A DNA stretch of 21,711 bases from Opitutia bacterium UBA4506. GTDB taxonomy: Bacteria > Verrucomicrobiota > Verrucomicrobiia > Opitutales > Puniceicoccaceae. The notes beneath the pieces are model-generated. The model had not been told where the DNA came from, did no database searches, and saw nothing but the letters and a program-made list of their open reading frames with translations. The stretch is taken from NCBI GenBank assembly GCA_002388665.1, contig DGMY01000050.1, positions 1 through 21,711 on the forward strand, read 5' to 3'. Each line of letters opens with the position of its first letter. The stretch's first letter is position 1. The position numbers were made by a program, and so were the translations under genes. This document shows, one piece after another, positions 8,573 through 16,277 of this stretch.

Positions 8573-10498
8573 ATGACCGCTGCTCGGAAACGGTCCGACT
8601 TTTGGCTTTTGCTGGGAGCTTTGATCGGTGGTCTGTTGATCGCTGCGATCGTGGCCCTGCCGGCGTGGGTCGTCGATTCAAGAACCGCCTTGGAAATTCG
8701 TTTTGAAGAGTCGCCACAGGGATCCAGCCCCTATTTCAAGCTTCGTTACGACCGTGGTCGTGGAATGAACAGTTTGCGAGTGGTAGAGCCGACTGCAGTA
8801 CGCACGGAGGATCCCGATCGATTTCGTTGGGTATTCGATTCCCGCCCCATGCAAGCTGTCCAGGTCGAAGTCCGTGATTGGGCTGGGCCGCTGACGATAG
8901 AGTCTGCGGTACTAACAGATCAGACGGGTAGGGTTCTCCACGAGTTCGATGTGGATTTAGTCTATTCGGCGGAACCCGCTGGGGCGTATCCGGCGCAATC
9001 ATCGGCTCGATCCGACTACCACCGGATTGTGCTCCCGTTACCTGATGGCCAGACGCTCCCCCGCAATTACTATCTGTCGCCGGTTAATTGGAGAGCTACC
9101 GTAGTCGGATTCGTTTTAGGGGTGGGTATATTTTGGATCGTGTTCCAGCTATGTCGTACCCGGGTGCGCTACTGCTCATGGTTGGAGAAATTCCGTAAAG
9201 AGTATCCGCTCGATTCGCGGTCTGCCCGGCCGAAGCGTTGGATCGTGTATAGTTCGCTCGGTACACTTGCGCTGCTGGTATTCCTTCGCTCCTGGGAGAA
9301 CTTCATCTACCCCAGTCTCTTTGTTGAGGATTCATTTCATTACTTTAATTATTATTACGACGGTCGGATCCCCTTTTTGTCGGCGGTGTTGCGTCATCCA
9401 AATGGATACCTGAACGTGTTGCCGAACGTGGTAGCCTGGGGTGCATCCTTTCTCGATGTGCGCTCGATACCCGGTGCCTATGTGGGATTTGCAGTAGCCT
9501 TTTCGCTGTTCGCCGCGATGCTTCCCTTGGCTACGGGTTGGTTTCGCAGCGGATGGATCGTATTCATAGTTCCTTTGGTTTTGGGATTGAGTGGGTTGAA
9601 CCACCTTTTCTACCTCACGACACTTACCTTCCAGATGTATGTTTCGATTCTGGTATTGTTGACAATGATGTTTATGCCCGCCTCGAAGACGGGGTGGGGC
9701 TTAGCCTGCCGGATTGCTGTCGGTGCACTCTTGGTGTTTTCGGGGCCTTATTCGGTTGTTGCGGTGCCAGTGGGTATCCTCCTTCTCGCCCTCTATCGTC
9801 CTTCAAAGCAATCGTTTTTCTGGGCCTCGATGGTTTTTGCGGGAGTGCTGTTCAAAGAAACGACACCGGGGATGGTTCGACTGGAGAACCTGTCCGAGCC
9901 GGCGACGTTGGAAAAGATGTTCCGGGTCATGAACGATCGGATTTTCTTTTTCAACCTAGTTGAGGTTTCGCCCGCGCTTGGCCTTGGCCTGATCGTTCTT
10001 GTGGTGGTTGCTCTTTTTGGAGTTCTCTGGAGAAACTCAGATTTCCGCCGGATCGGATTTGTTTTTATCTCGATAGTAGGCCTTGCGATGGCACCGCTTT
10101 TCCTCAGCCATAAGTTCGTCCTCTATTCCGACCCATACGACTGCCATATTCTAATTTCTCAGTTCTTCTGGCTGTTGTTTTTGTTGTATGGAGCAGACTG
10201 CCTAATTCAACGATTTGGTCGGAGGTTTCCATTGGGCCCCATCTTTGCTGGCCTCTTCGCTGTATTTGTACTCATTGATCAATGGGAAAATCCACACAAG
10301 CGGGCCTATCCTCCAAATCGACAGATTACCGAGTTTGTGAACACCGTCTATGAAGCGGAGCAGTCGAATCTAGCGGAGAACAATGAATTCGTCCTGATCG
10401 AGGGAGAAGGGGCCTCGCAGGAGGCTTTTAGTCCGAGAGTCCGAGTCGGCAGTTCGAGGATGGATGCCGTCCCGCGAAATAGCGCAGAGTTTGAGTAG
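8573..10498 (+). CDS. Polytopic membrane protein, candidate GT-C glycosyltransferase
   Basis: Unrecognised 641-residue inner-membrane protein. Residues 11-32 form a first helix. Residues about 36-170 form a soluble, strand-rich domain probably outside the cytoplasm. A second helix lies near 175-195, and a bundle of roughly ten helices runs from about 222 to 580 before a short soluble tail. The loop after the third helix carries an acidic pair, E252-D253, in VEDSFHYFNYYYDG, followed by HPNGYLNVLP. Acidic residues in this first large loop are a hallmark of GT-C enzymes such as ArnT and oligosaccharyltransferases, which use lipid-linked sugars. It abuts two GT2 genes that could make such donors. 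The call is therefore a reasoned guess from topology, motif and context; it could instead be a polymerase or an accessory membrane protein. Confidence 0.6.
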   Translation: MTAARKRSDFWLLLGALIGGLLIAAIVALPAWVVDSRTALEIRFEESPQGSSPYFKLRYDRGRGMNSLRVVEPTAVRTEDPDRFRWVFDSRPMQAVQVEVRDWAGPLTIESAVLTDQTGRVLHEFDVDLVYSAEPAGAYPAQSSARSDYHRIVLPLPDGQTLPRNYYLSPVNWRATVVGFVLGVGIFWIVFQLCRTRVRYCSWLEKFRKEYPLDSRSARPKRWIVYSSLGTLALLVFLRSWENFIYPSLFVEDSFHYFNYYYDGRIPFLSAVLRHPNGYLNVLPNVVAWGASFLDVRSIPGAYVGFAVAFSLFAAMLPLATGWFRSGWIVFIVPLVLGLSGLNHLFYLTTLTFQMYVSILVLLTMMFMPASKTGWGLACRIAVGALLVFSGPYSVVAVPVGILLLALYRPSKQSFFWASMVFAGVLFKETTPGMVRLENLSEPATLEKMFRVMNDRIFFFNLVEVSPALGLGLIVLVVVALFGVLWRNSDFRRIGFVFISIVGLAMAPLFLSHKFVLYSDPYDCHILISQFFWLLFLLYGADCLIQRFGRRFPLGPIFAGLFAVFVLIDQWENPHKRAYPPNRQITEFVNTVYEAEQSNLAENNEFVLIEGEGASQEAFSPRVRVGSSRMDAVPRNSAEFE

Positions 10499-10551
10499 CC
10501 TCGTCGTGGAGACCTATCTCTGAGGAAGGGGCGAGCTCATCTTTTCTCTGC

Positions 10552-10584
10552 AGCTGAATCTGGATTTATTCCAATACTCCAGCT
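10552..10584 (+). other. Imperfect hairpin upstream of the MBOAT gene
   Basis: AGCTG (10552-10556) pairs with CAGCT (10580-10584). Inside it TGGA (10561-10564) pairs with TCCA (10570-10573) around a five-base loop. It sits in the 107-base gap between the GT-C-like gene and the acyltransferase gene. With no T-run it is not a standard terminator, so a 5'-leader structure is equally possible. Confidence 0.25.
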
Positions 10585-10605
10585 ACCGTCGGAGTTCTCC
10601 TTGAG

Positions 10606-12018
10606 ATGGTTTTTAGTTCTCACGTTTTTTTGTTTCTCTTTTTGCCGGCATCCTTGGCGGCATATTACGCGTGTCCAAGGAAGGGTAGAAACAGTGTCTT
10701 GCTGGTCTTCAGCCTCATTTTTTATGGCTGGGCGAATCCGCTATTTGCGATCCTGTTGCTTCTGACTACTGCGGTATGCTTCGGAGCGGGACAATTGGCC
10801 TTTCGATTTAGCGATCGAGGAGCAGCCCGTAACCCCGGCCTGTGGGTGGGTGTTGCGTTTCCCCTTATAGTGCTGGGGACGTTTAAGTATTTCAATTTTT
10901 TCAGGGACAATTGGAACGCAATGGCTGCGATGTGGGGCCCTGAACTCGCGGAACTGGATGTAGCCCTGCAGGTGGTTCTTCCGCTAGGACTCAGTTTCTA
11001 TACGTTCCAGGCGATTTCGTATGTAGTTGATATCGGACGGGGGCAGGCCCGTCCGCAGAAGAATCCACTCGATTTTGCTTCCTACATCGCCCTCTTTCCG
11101 CAGCTCGTAGCGGGTCCGATCATTCGCTACGGAGAGATCGAACGACAGTTGCAGGAAAGGCAAGAAACCATCGAGCGTTTTGCCAGGGGTGTGTTGTTTT
11201 TTGGAGTAGGATTTTCCAAGAAGATCTTGTTGGCCAATCCGTGTGGTCAGATTGCTGATGCTGTTTTTGCTACGGGATCGACAACTGCCATAGATGCGTG
11301 GACTGGTGTGTTTGCCTATTCCATGCAGATCTATTTTGATTTTAGTGGCTATTCTGACATGGCGTTGGGGCTGGGGTTGATGTTCGGGTTTGTCTTTCCC
11401 ATCAATTTTAATTCCCCGTACCGGTCGGTTTCGATTACGGATTTCTGGCGCCGGTGGCACATCTCCCTTTCGAGCTTTTTAAGAGATTATCTCTATATCC
11501 CGTTGGGAGGGAGTCGTAAGGGATCGTCGAGGACCTATGTGAATTTGATGATAGTCATGCTGCTCGGCGGCCTCTGGCACGGAGCCTCTTGGACGTTTGT
11601 AGCTTGGGGCGCATGGCACGGCGGGTGGTTGGCGCTGGAGCGGTTCTGGAGGGCTAGGGTCGGAAAGACAATTCTACCATCCTACCTTGCGGTCCCTGCG
11701 GTGTTTGTCATCGCATCGCTGGGCTGGGTCTGGTTCCGTTCGGATTCCTTTGCAGTTGCCGGTGAGATCTTTCGAAGTCTAGCGGGCATCGGCGAGGTGG
11801 ATTCGAAAGCGCTATTGCTCGATGGTTGGATTCGTCAGCCGTATCTGCTGGTCAGTTTTCTGTTTGCCCTTGGGGTGGCGTGGTTTGGGGTGCCTACGCA
11901 CCGGTTGCTTCGCTCTGTAGGTTTGGGCAAAGCGGCCTGCATCTTTTTCCTCTTTGTAGTCGCCGTCGTTGTGATGGCGAACCAAAGCTTCAATCCGTTT
12001 ATCTATTTCAATTTTTAA
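10606..12018 (+). CDS. MBOAT-family O-acyltransferase, AlgI-like
   Basis: Multi-pass inner-membrane acyltransferase that passes acetyl (or another acyl) groups across the membrane for O-acylation of an extracytoplasmic polysaccharide. The 470 residues begin with the typical AlgI N-terminus (VFSSHVFLFLFLP, then FYGW near residue 43). The MBOAT core is present: ITDFWRRWHISLSSFLRDY with H285, and the near-invariant catalytic histidine H325 in LLGGLWHGASW. The latter lies close to the position of His322 in Pseudomonas AlgI. It is somewhat shorter than AlgI (about 520). The next gene begins 3 bases after its stop and encodes the AlgX/AlgJ-like partner that is expected with AlgI-type proteins. Family identity is very secure; the acyl group and glycan acceptor are not known. 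Confidence 0.94.
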   Translation: MVFSSHVFLFLFLPASLAAYYACPRKGRNSVLLVFSLIFYGWANPLFAILLLLTTAVCFGAGQLAFRFSDRGAARNPGLWVGVAFPLIVLGTFKYFNFFRDNWNAMAAMWGPELAELDVALQVVLPLGLSFYTFQAISYVVDIGRGQARPQKNPLDFASYIALFPQLVAGPIIRYGEIERQLQERQETIERFARGVLFFGVGFSKKILLANPCGQIADAVFATGSTTAIDAWTGVFAYSMQIYFDFSGYSDMALGLGLMFGFVFPINFNSPYRSVSITDFWRRWHISLSSFLRDYLYIPLGGSRKGSSRTYVNLMIVMLLGGLWHGASWTFVAWGAWHGGWLALERFWRARVGKTILPSYLAVPAVFVIASLGWVWFRSDSFAVAGEIFRSLAGIGEVDSKALLLDGWIRQPYLLVSFLFALGVAWFGVPTHRLLRSVGLGKAACIFFLFVVAVVVMANQSFNPFIYFNF

Positions 12019-12021
12019 CCG

Positions 12022-13212
12022 ATGAATAGAGAGGAAGAAGCATGGGAGGAGTTGGAGCGGTCATCGATTTCGCGGTGCGCAAAGTGGATTCTGGTTATTT
12101 CCTTTCTACTGCTCATCGTGACAGTGGTTGTTGTCGATATGTGGAATCCCTATGGACCCAGGGATGCCGTTCGGAGCTTTCTCACCCGCTCGCGACCCAT
12201 GAGTTCGGATTCATCGGTTATCGGGATGGTTAATGCCTGGAATAAGGAAGTTATCTCCGATATCGGAGAGTTTGAGAGCCAGATCGAGGATGAAAGTGTT
12301 CTGGGAAAAACGATTCCCTATTATCAGTTTGTGATGGCAAAATGGTTACAAACCTCCGGAACTGCGAGAGTGATCATTGGTAGAAATCAATGGTATTTCC
12401 TGAGGGAGGGATTAGAATCTTCTTTGGGCTGGGGTGACGGCGAATCTCTCCGGGAAGCAGACGGTGCGGTTCGGCGTTTGGCAGGACTGTTGTCGTCGCG
12501 TGGTATTCGACTGATCCTGGTTCCCGTTCCAGGGAAGGTTGACTTGCACCCCTCAGAGTTTTCCCGCCGTTTCGGCCAGGACGATTTCCTCCCTGTGACT
12601 CAGCCTTTCGGGCGTTATGTTGACAACTGGAATCAGCTTTCAGGTGTAGAGGTGGTTCCCGTCCGGGAACTTCTGGAAGAGTTGAGGAACGAGGACTTTG
12701 ACGTTTTTCTTGAGAGGGATACTCACTGGACGCCGGTGGCGATGATGGAGGTCACCAATCGGTTGGCTAGGATGATTTTGGCGGATCCGCTGGCACTGTA
12801 TATGGCTGTGGCGTCTGCCAATCCTGTTTCTGCCCCAGGCGATCTTGTCGAGATGATGAGGCTCCCTCGTCCTATTCTTGCAGAACAGCGGGTTGTCGCC
12901 GACCGCATGATCGGTGAACCCTACGGGAAAGCAGATTCGAAAGTAATATTTCTTGGCGATAGCTTTGCAGCAATCTACTCGGATCCGGTTCTCGGCTGGG
13001 GGGCTGGTGCAGGGATGCAGGATTGGCTTCCGCAGGTGCTGGGCACAAGGGTGGACTTCCGACTTAATTATGGGGATCCGGTTTCGGAACCTGGGCGACA
13101 ACTCGAAAGAATTCTCTCAAGCCCTGACTTGGAGAACATTCCGGAGGTAGTGATTTGGGAGTTTTCAGAACGTTTCCTCTATGAGGGAAATTGGAGTCGG
13201 CTTTTTCGATAG
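12022..13212 (+). CDS. AlgX/AlgJ-like SGNH O-acetyltransferase partner
   Basis: Probably attaches acyl groups handed over by the MBOAT protein onto a polysaccharide outside the cytoplasmic membrane. One N-terminal helix (residues 22-38) anchors it. The rest is an AlgX/AlgJ catalytic domain: the entry signature GRNQWYFLREG around W124, LVPVPGKVDLHP near 172, the Asp-His pair D233 and H235 in DTHW, and the nucleophile S314 in FLGDSF. That Ser-Asp-His set matches the AlgX/AlgJ catalytic triad as I know it. No C-terminal carbohydrate-binding module like that of AlgX is evident, so it resembles AlgJ more. It starts 3 bases after the MBOAT stop codon and is surely co-expressed with it. All key residues are present, so it should be active. 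Confidence 0.92.
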   Translation: MNREEEAWEELERSSISRCAKWILVISFLLLIVTVVVVDMWNPYGPRDAVRSFLTRSRPMSSDSSVIGMVNAWNKEVISDIGEFESQIEDESVLGKTIPYYQFVMAKWLQTSGTARVIIGRNQWYFLREGLESSLGWGDGESLREADGAVRRLAGLLSSRGIRLILVPVPGKVDLHPSEFSRRFGQDDFLPVTQPFGRYVDNWNQLSGVEVVPVRELLEELRNEDFDVFLERDTHWTPVAMMEVTNRLARMILADPLALYMAVASANPVSAPGDLVEMMRLPRPILAEQRVVADRMIGEPYGKADSKVIFLGDSFAAIYSDPVLGWGAGAGMQDWLPQVLGTRVDFRLNYGDPVSEPGRQLERILSSPDLENIPEVVIWEFSERFLYEGNWSRLFR

Positions 13213-13278
13213 ATAACCGGTGTGCTCATCCAATTTTGTCATGGTATACGGCGATCGGGTGCGGGTATTCTCGAAGTC

Positions 13279-14592
13279 ATGAAAGGCGCGGGAACAATAT
13301 CCGTAATCGTTTGGGCTCTCGGTTGTAGTGTTATTTTTGGAGCAACAAATTGGAGGGAGGTTATGGGTCCTGCTGAGGGCGAGGTTCCCGAGGGATATCA
13401 GAGCGAGGTTATCTGGAGGGAGGATCTGGGTGCAGCCTTTCGCGAGGCCAAGGACAATGATCTGCCGATTTTTGTAACTTTCCGCTGTCCGCCATGCGAC
13501 CAATGTTCGGTCTTTGACGGTTTGGTCATGCACGGCAGTGAGTTAATGACCCCGCTCTTCGAGCAGTTTATCACGGTAAGGATAACTGACGCATCTCAGA
13601 TCGATCAGCGCCTTTTCCGCATAACGGAATTTCAGGATATGGACCTGAGTTGGTGGGGATACTTCCTGTCGCCTGACGGGAAAATTTACGGGGTTTATGG
13701 CGGGAAGGATCATTTGGGGGACCACACCCGTATTAGCGAAACAGGATTGGTGAATACCATGAAGCGGGTATTGGACCATCACTACGACCCCAGGCTCGAA
13801 AAATGGGACATCGATGGCGACATTCCGGATCTTCGGGGCGAGCCGACCTTGCCGTCGGATCTACCGGGCTACAAAAAATTGAAGCGAGAGCGACCTCATC
13901 TCGCTGATCAAGCTTGTCTCCATTGCCATCAGGTAAACGACATTCTCTACATGGAGGCGAAGGATCAACCCGCCTTTGATAAGCGTACGGATGTCGTGCC
14001 ATGGCCATTACCTGAGAATATTGGACTCGAATTGGATAGGGATCATGGGCTGCTCGTTGTTGAGGTCGATCCGGGTGGTCCCGCTGACGAAGCAGGCATA
14101 GAGGTCGGTGACGAAATTGTTGTCGGAGACGGCAGGAAGCTCTTTAGCCAGGCTGATTTTCGAGGGGTTTTGCACCGTGCCGAAAATGGACCAACTGCTC
14201 TCACTTTCTACTACAATCGGGGCGGCCAACCCGCTCAGGCAGTCGTGAAAACGGGGGAGGGTTGGAAGGCGGCAAAGAACTTTTGGAGAAAATCTGTCTA
14301 CGATGGGGTGCTGGGTGCCTATCCAGGATTTTTTCCGCTCCGTGGACCAAACACAGGGAAGGGGAAAGGGCTTTCGGTTCAGCCCTACATCACCGCCAAA
14401 GCGAATCACCCTGCTTGGAATGCTGGGCTGAGGAAGAACCATGAGATCATCGGCGTCGATGGGATGTCAGTCGACTTGACTTCGCGAGAATTCCTGACTT
14501 GGTTTCGAATGAATTACGAGCCCGGCGATACTGTGCACTTGACGGTGTTGGAGAGTGGAACTGTGCGTGAGATCGAGTACCGACTTCCCTAG
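13279..14592 (+). CDS. Exported thioredoxin-like/PDZ protein with a CXXCH site (Trx7/PDZ (seleno)protein type)
   Basis: Probably an extracytoplasmic redox or scaffolding protein. The ATG at 13279 gives 437 residues beginning with a clean export signal (MKGAG, a hydrophobic stretch, then FGA). A GTG at 13222 would bury that signal. WALGC inside it loosely fits a lipobox, so lipidation is possible. A thioredoxin-like domain follows with C70-PP-C73-DQ-C76. Next comes CLHCH at 213-217, the pattern for covalent haem c attachment. PDZ domains lie at about 250-325 (GGPADEAGIEVGDEI) and 370-437 (NAGLRKNHEIIGVDG). This order matches the family I know as Trx7/PDZ domain-containing (seleno)protein, common in Planctomycetes and Verrucomicrobia. 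Here cysteines are encoded, with no in-frame TGA. It sits 66 bases after the AlgX-like gene. The true function is unknown. Confidence 0.85.
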   Translation: MKGAGTISVIVWALGCSVIFGATNWREVMGPAEGEVPEGYQSEVIWREDLGAAFREAKDNDLPIFVTFRCPPCDQCSVFDGLVMHGSELMTPLFEQFITVRITDASQIDQRLFRITEFQDMDLSWWGYFLSPDGKIYGVYGGKDHLGDHTRISETGLVNTMKRVLDHHYDPRLEKWDIDGDIPDLRGEPTLPSDLPGYKKLKRERPHLADQACLHCHQVNDILYMEAKDQPAFDKRTDVVPWPLPENIGLELDRDHGLLVVEVDPGGPADEAGIEVGDEIVVGDGRKLFSQADFRGVLHRAENGPTALTFYYNRGGQPAQAVVKTGEGWKAAKNFWRKSVYDGVLGAYPGFFPLRGPNTGKGKGLSVQPYITAKANHPAWNAGLRKNHEIIGVDGMSVDLTSREFLTWFRMNYEPGDTVHLTVLESGTVREIEYRLP

Positions 14593-14843
14593 ATTGCATC
14601 GCATACAGCCTTTTTGGGGGTCGTGATTCCGCCCCACGGACGACTCGCGCATCCAGCGGAGTTGCCGGGGAGCGGGTGCGTGGATCCGCATCTGTGTGCT
14701 GTTTTTCGTAAGATTCAGCAGGTAGAAATAGGTCCTCGCTGGGGATAAAGCGTTGCGCAAAATGGTTTATCAGACTGATTGGGGCCCTGAATCGAATCTA
14801 ATGCGGGGTTGAACTCTTGGGCACTTGCGATTGCCATAGAGTC

Positions 14844-16277
14844 ATGCGAATTACTTCCAAAATTCTTCCAGCACTAATCCTTTTTCTGATTATTGGAATT
14901 ATCGGTTGTTCTTCTCCATTTTCGGATGCCGGCGAGCCTGCTGCGCCAAAAGGAACAGCCCAGGGCCTTCTGGATCCATCGGATTTGTCGGGAGGTTCCA
15001 TTCGTGTAGTTTGGATCCGTGAGGTCGGTGATGGAACTGATTGGCATGCTGCGACAAGCAATGTAGTGTTGATGGGATATGATAGTTCGGATGGCGGTGG
15101 TGTCCGGGTTTTGCATTCGGGTTACCGGAATTATAACAAGCCGCTTCTTTCCCCCGATGGTGAGTCAGTTATTTTTACGGATCTTTCGGACCGACGGGGC
15201 ATTATCACTTCGTTGAGTTGGGAGGGCGGAAATCCCGTACCGTTGGGACCAGGGTTGGCGCTGGATGTATGGGAGGCGCCCGATGGGGTAGTCTGGGTAT
15301 ATGCGGGGAGTGGCCCGATGGATAATCGGGGGAACGTTTCGAAGGTGGAACGCTTTCCTTTGGCTGATCCTTCCGCGCGCGAGTTGGTGTGGGATCACAA
15401 GGTGGCCCGAGACAATTTTCAACTTGATGCGTCCGGTCAATATGCCGGAGGTCTCTTTCCAGCCGCTCCGGCGGGAGGAGTTGTCGATCTGGAGACCAAA
15501 GAGTTCAATGTGTACTCGCCCGGTTGTTGGGCCGCCCTTTCTCCGGGGAATCGGGGACTTCTTTGGGTCTTCGACGGACGACACCGCAATCTTCAGTTCT
15601 TTGCGACGAAGAAAGAATTCCAGCCCTCTCAATCTTCGGATCGATGGCTTGTAAACATTACCGGGGCTCCGGGAATCGGGGGAGATCGTACTTACTATCC
15701 CCGGTGGTCAAACCATTCTCGGTTCTTCGGTGTTTCGGGTCCAATGCCTCACGGGAATTATGAGCGCGCGGAGATCTATGTGGGGCGGTTCAGTGAAGAT
15801 TATCAGCAGGTGGAGGCTTGGAGTCGTATTACCAACGATGATCGTCCCGATCTGTTTCCCGATGTGTTGGTGATGCCGGGCAAGGGGAGTGCTGACGGCG
15901 CCCCTGCAACGACCCGCGAAAGACAGGGTGATGCGCAGGATCTAGCGGGAGAGGTTTTTGAAACTTCGGGCGTTCTTTTGGAGGTGACGAAGCTCAGAAC
16001 GCCGTCCGAGATTTTGCCATACAAATCAGCTTTGTCCGTCTATCGCTATAAGGTTGATGCAGTTCCGGGGACCGGCGAGCCCGGTGAAATTTCTGTGGCC
16101 CATTGGGTGATTCGGGATGAAAAGGTCTTGCGGGGTTTTCGAAGGGAGGTAGGAGAGACTTATCCTCTGAAGTTGGAATTGTATGATGGGAATCCAAAGT
16201 TTGGCGGCGCCCGGGTGGTTTCTGATTTAAATGATGGAGGAAAACTAGTGTTTGTCGAAGTATCGGAAGAGCTATGA
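14844..16277 (+). CDS. Lipoprotein with probable beta-propeller domain
   Basis: Predicted outer-membrane lipoprotein, 477 residues. The ATG at 14844 gives a classic type-II signal peptide ending in IIG-C22, with Ser at +2 pointing to the outer membrane. A TTG at 14817 would only add nine residues before it. Residues about 45-350 contain repeated strand patterns such as LLSPDGESVIFTD and YYPRWSNHSRFFGV, typical of TolB/PD40-type propellers. The last ~108 residues (from about 370) form a separate module with ILPYKSALSVYRYKV and AHWVIRDEK. I associate this module, without certainty, with surface-polysaccharide loci. The stop codon overlaps the next start as ATGA. The gene follows a 251-base spacer in which I recognise no gene and no clear promoter; this spacer probably starts the last operon. 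The molecular role is unknown; glycan binding or export support is a guess. Confidence 0.72.
   Translation: MRITSKILPALILFLIIGIIGCSSPFSDAGEPAAPKGTAQGLLDPSDLSGGSIRVVWIREVGDGTDWHAATSNVVLMGYDSSDGGGVRVLHSGYRNYNKPLLSPDGESVIFTDLSDRRGIITSLSWEGGNPVPLGPGLALDVWEAPDGVVWVYAGSGPMDNRGNVSKVERFPLADPSARELVWDHKVARDNFQLDASGQYAGGLFPAAPAGGVVDLETKEFNVYSPGCWAALSPGNRGLLWVFDGRHRNLQFFATKKEFQPSQSSDRWLVNITGAPGIGGDRTYYPRWSNHSRFFGVSGPMPHGNYERAEIYVGRFSEDYQQVEAWSRITNDDRPDLFPDVLVMPGKGSADGAPATTRERQGDAQDLAGEVFETSGVLLEVTKLRTPSEILPYKSALSVYRYKVDAVPGTGEPGEISVAHWVIRDEKVLRGFRREVGETYPLKLELYDGNPKFGGARVVSDLNDGGKLVFVEVSEEL

Noticed and set aside
13486..13506. Possible selenocysteine site in the Trx/PDZ gene
   Set aside because: All redox positions are encoded by TGT or TGC. 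No in-frame TGA occurs before the TAG stop, so this is the cysteine form.
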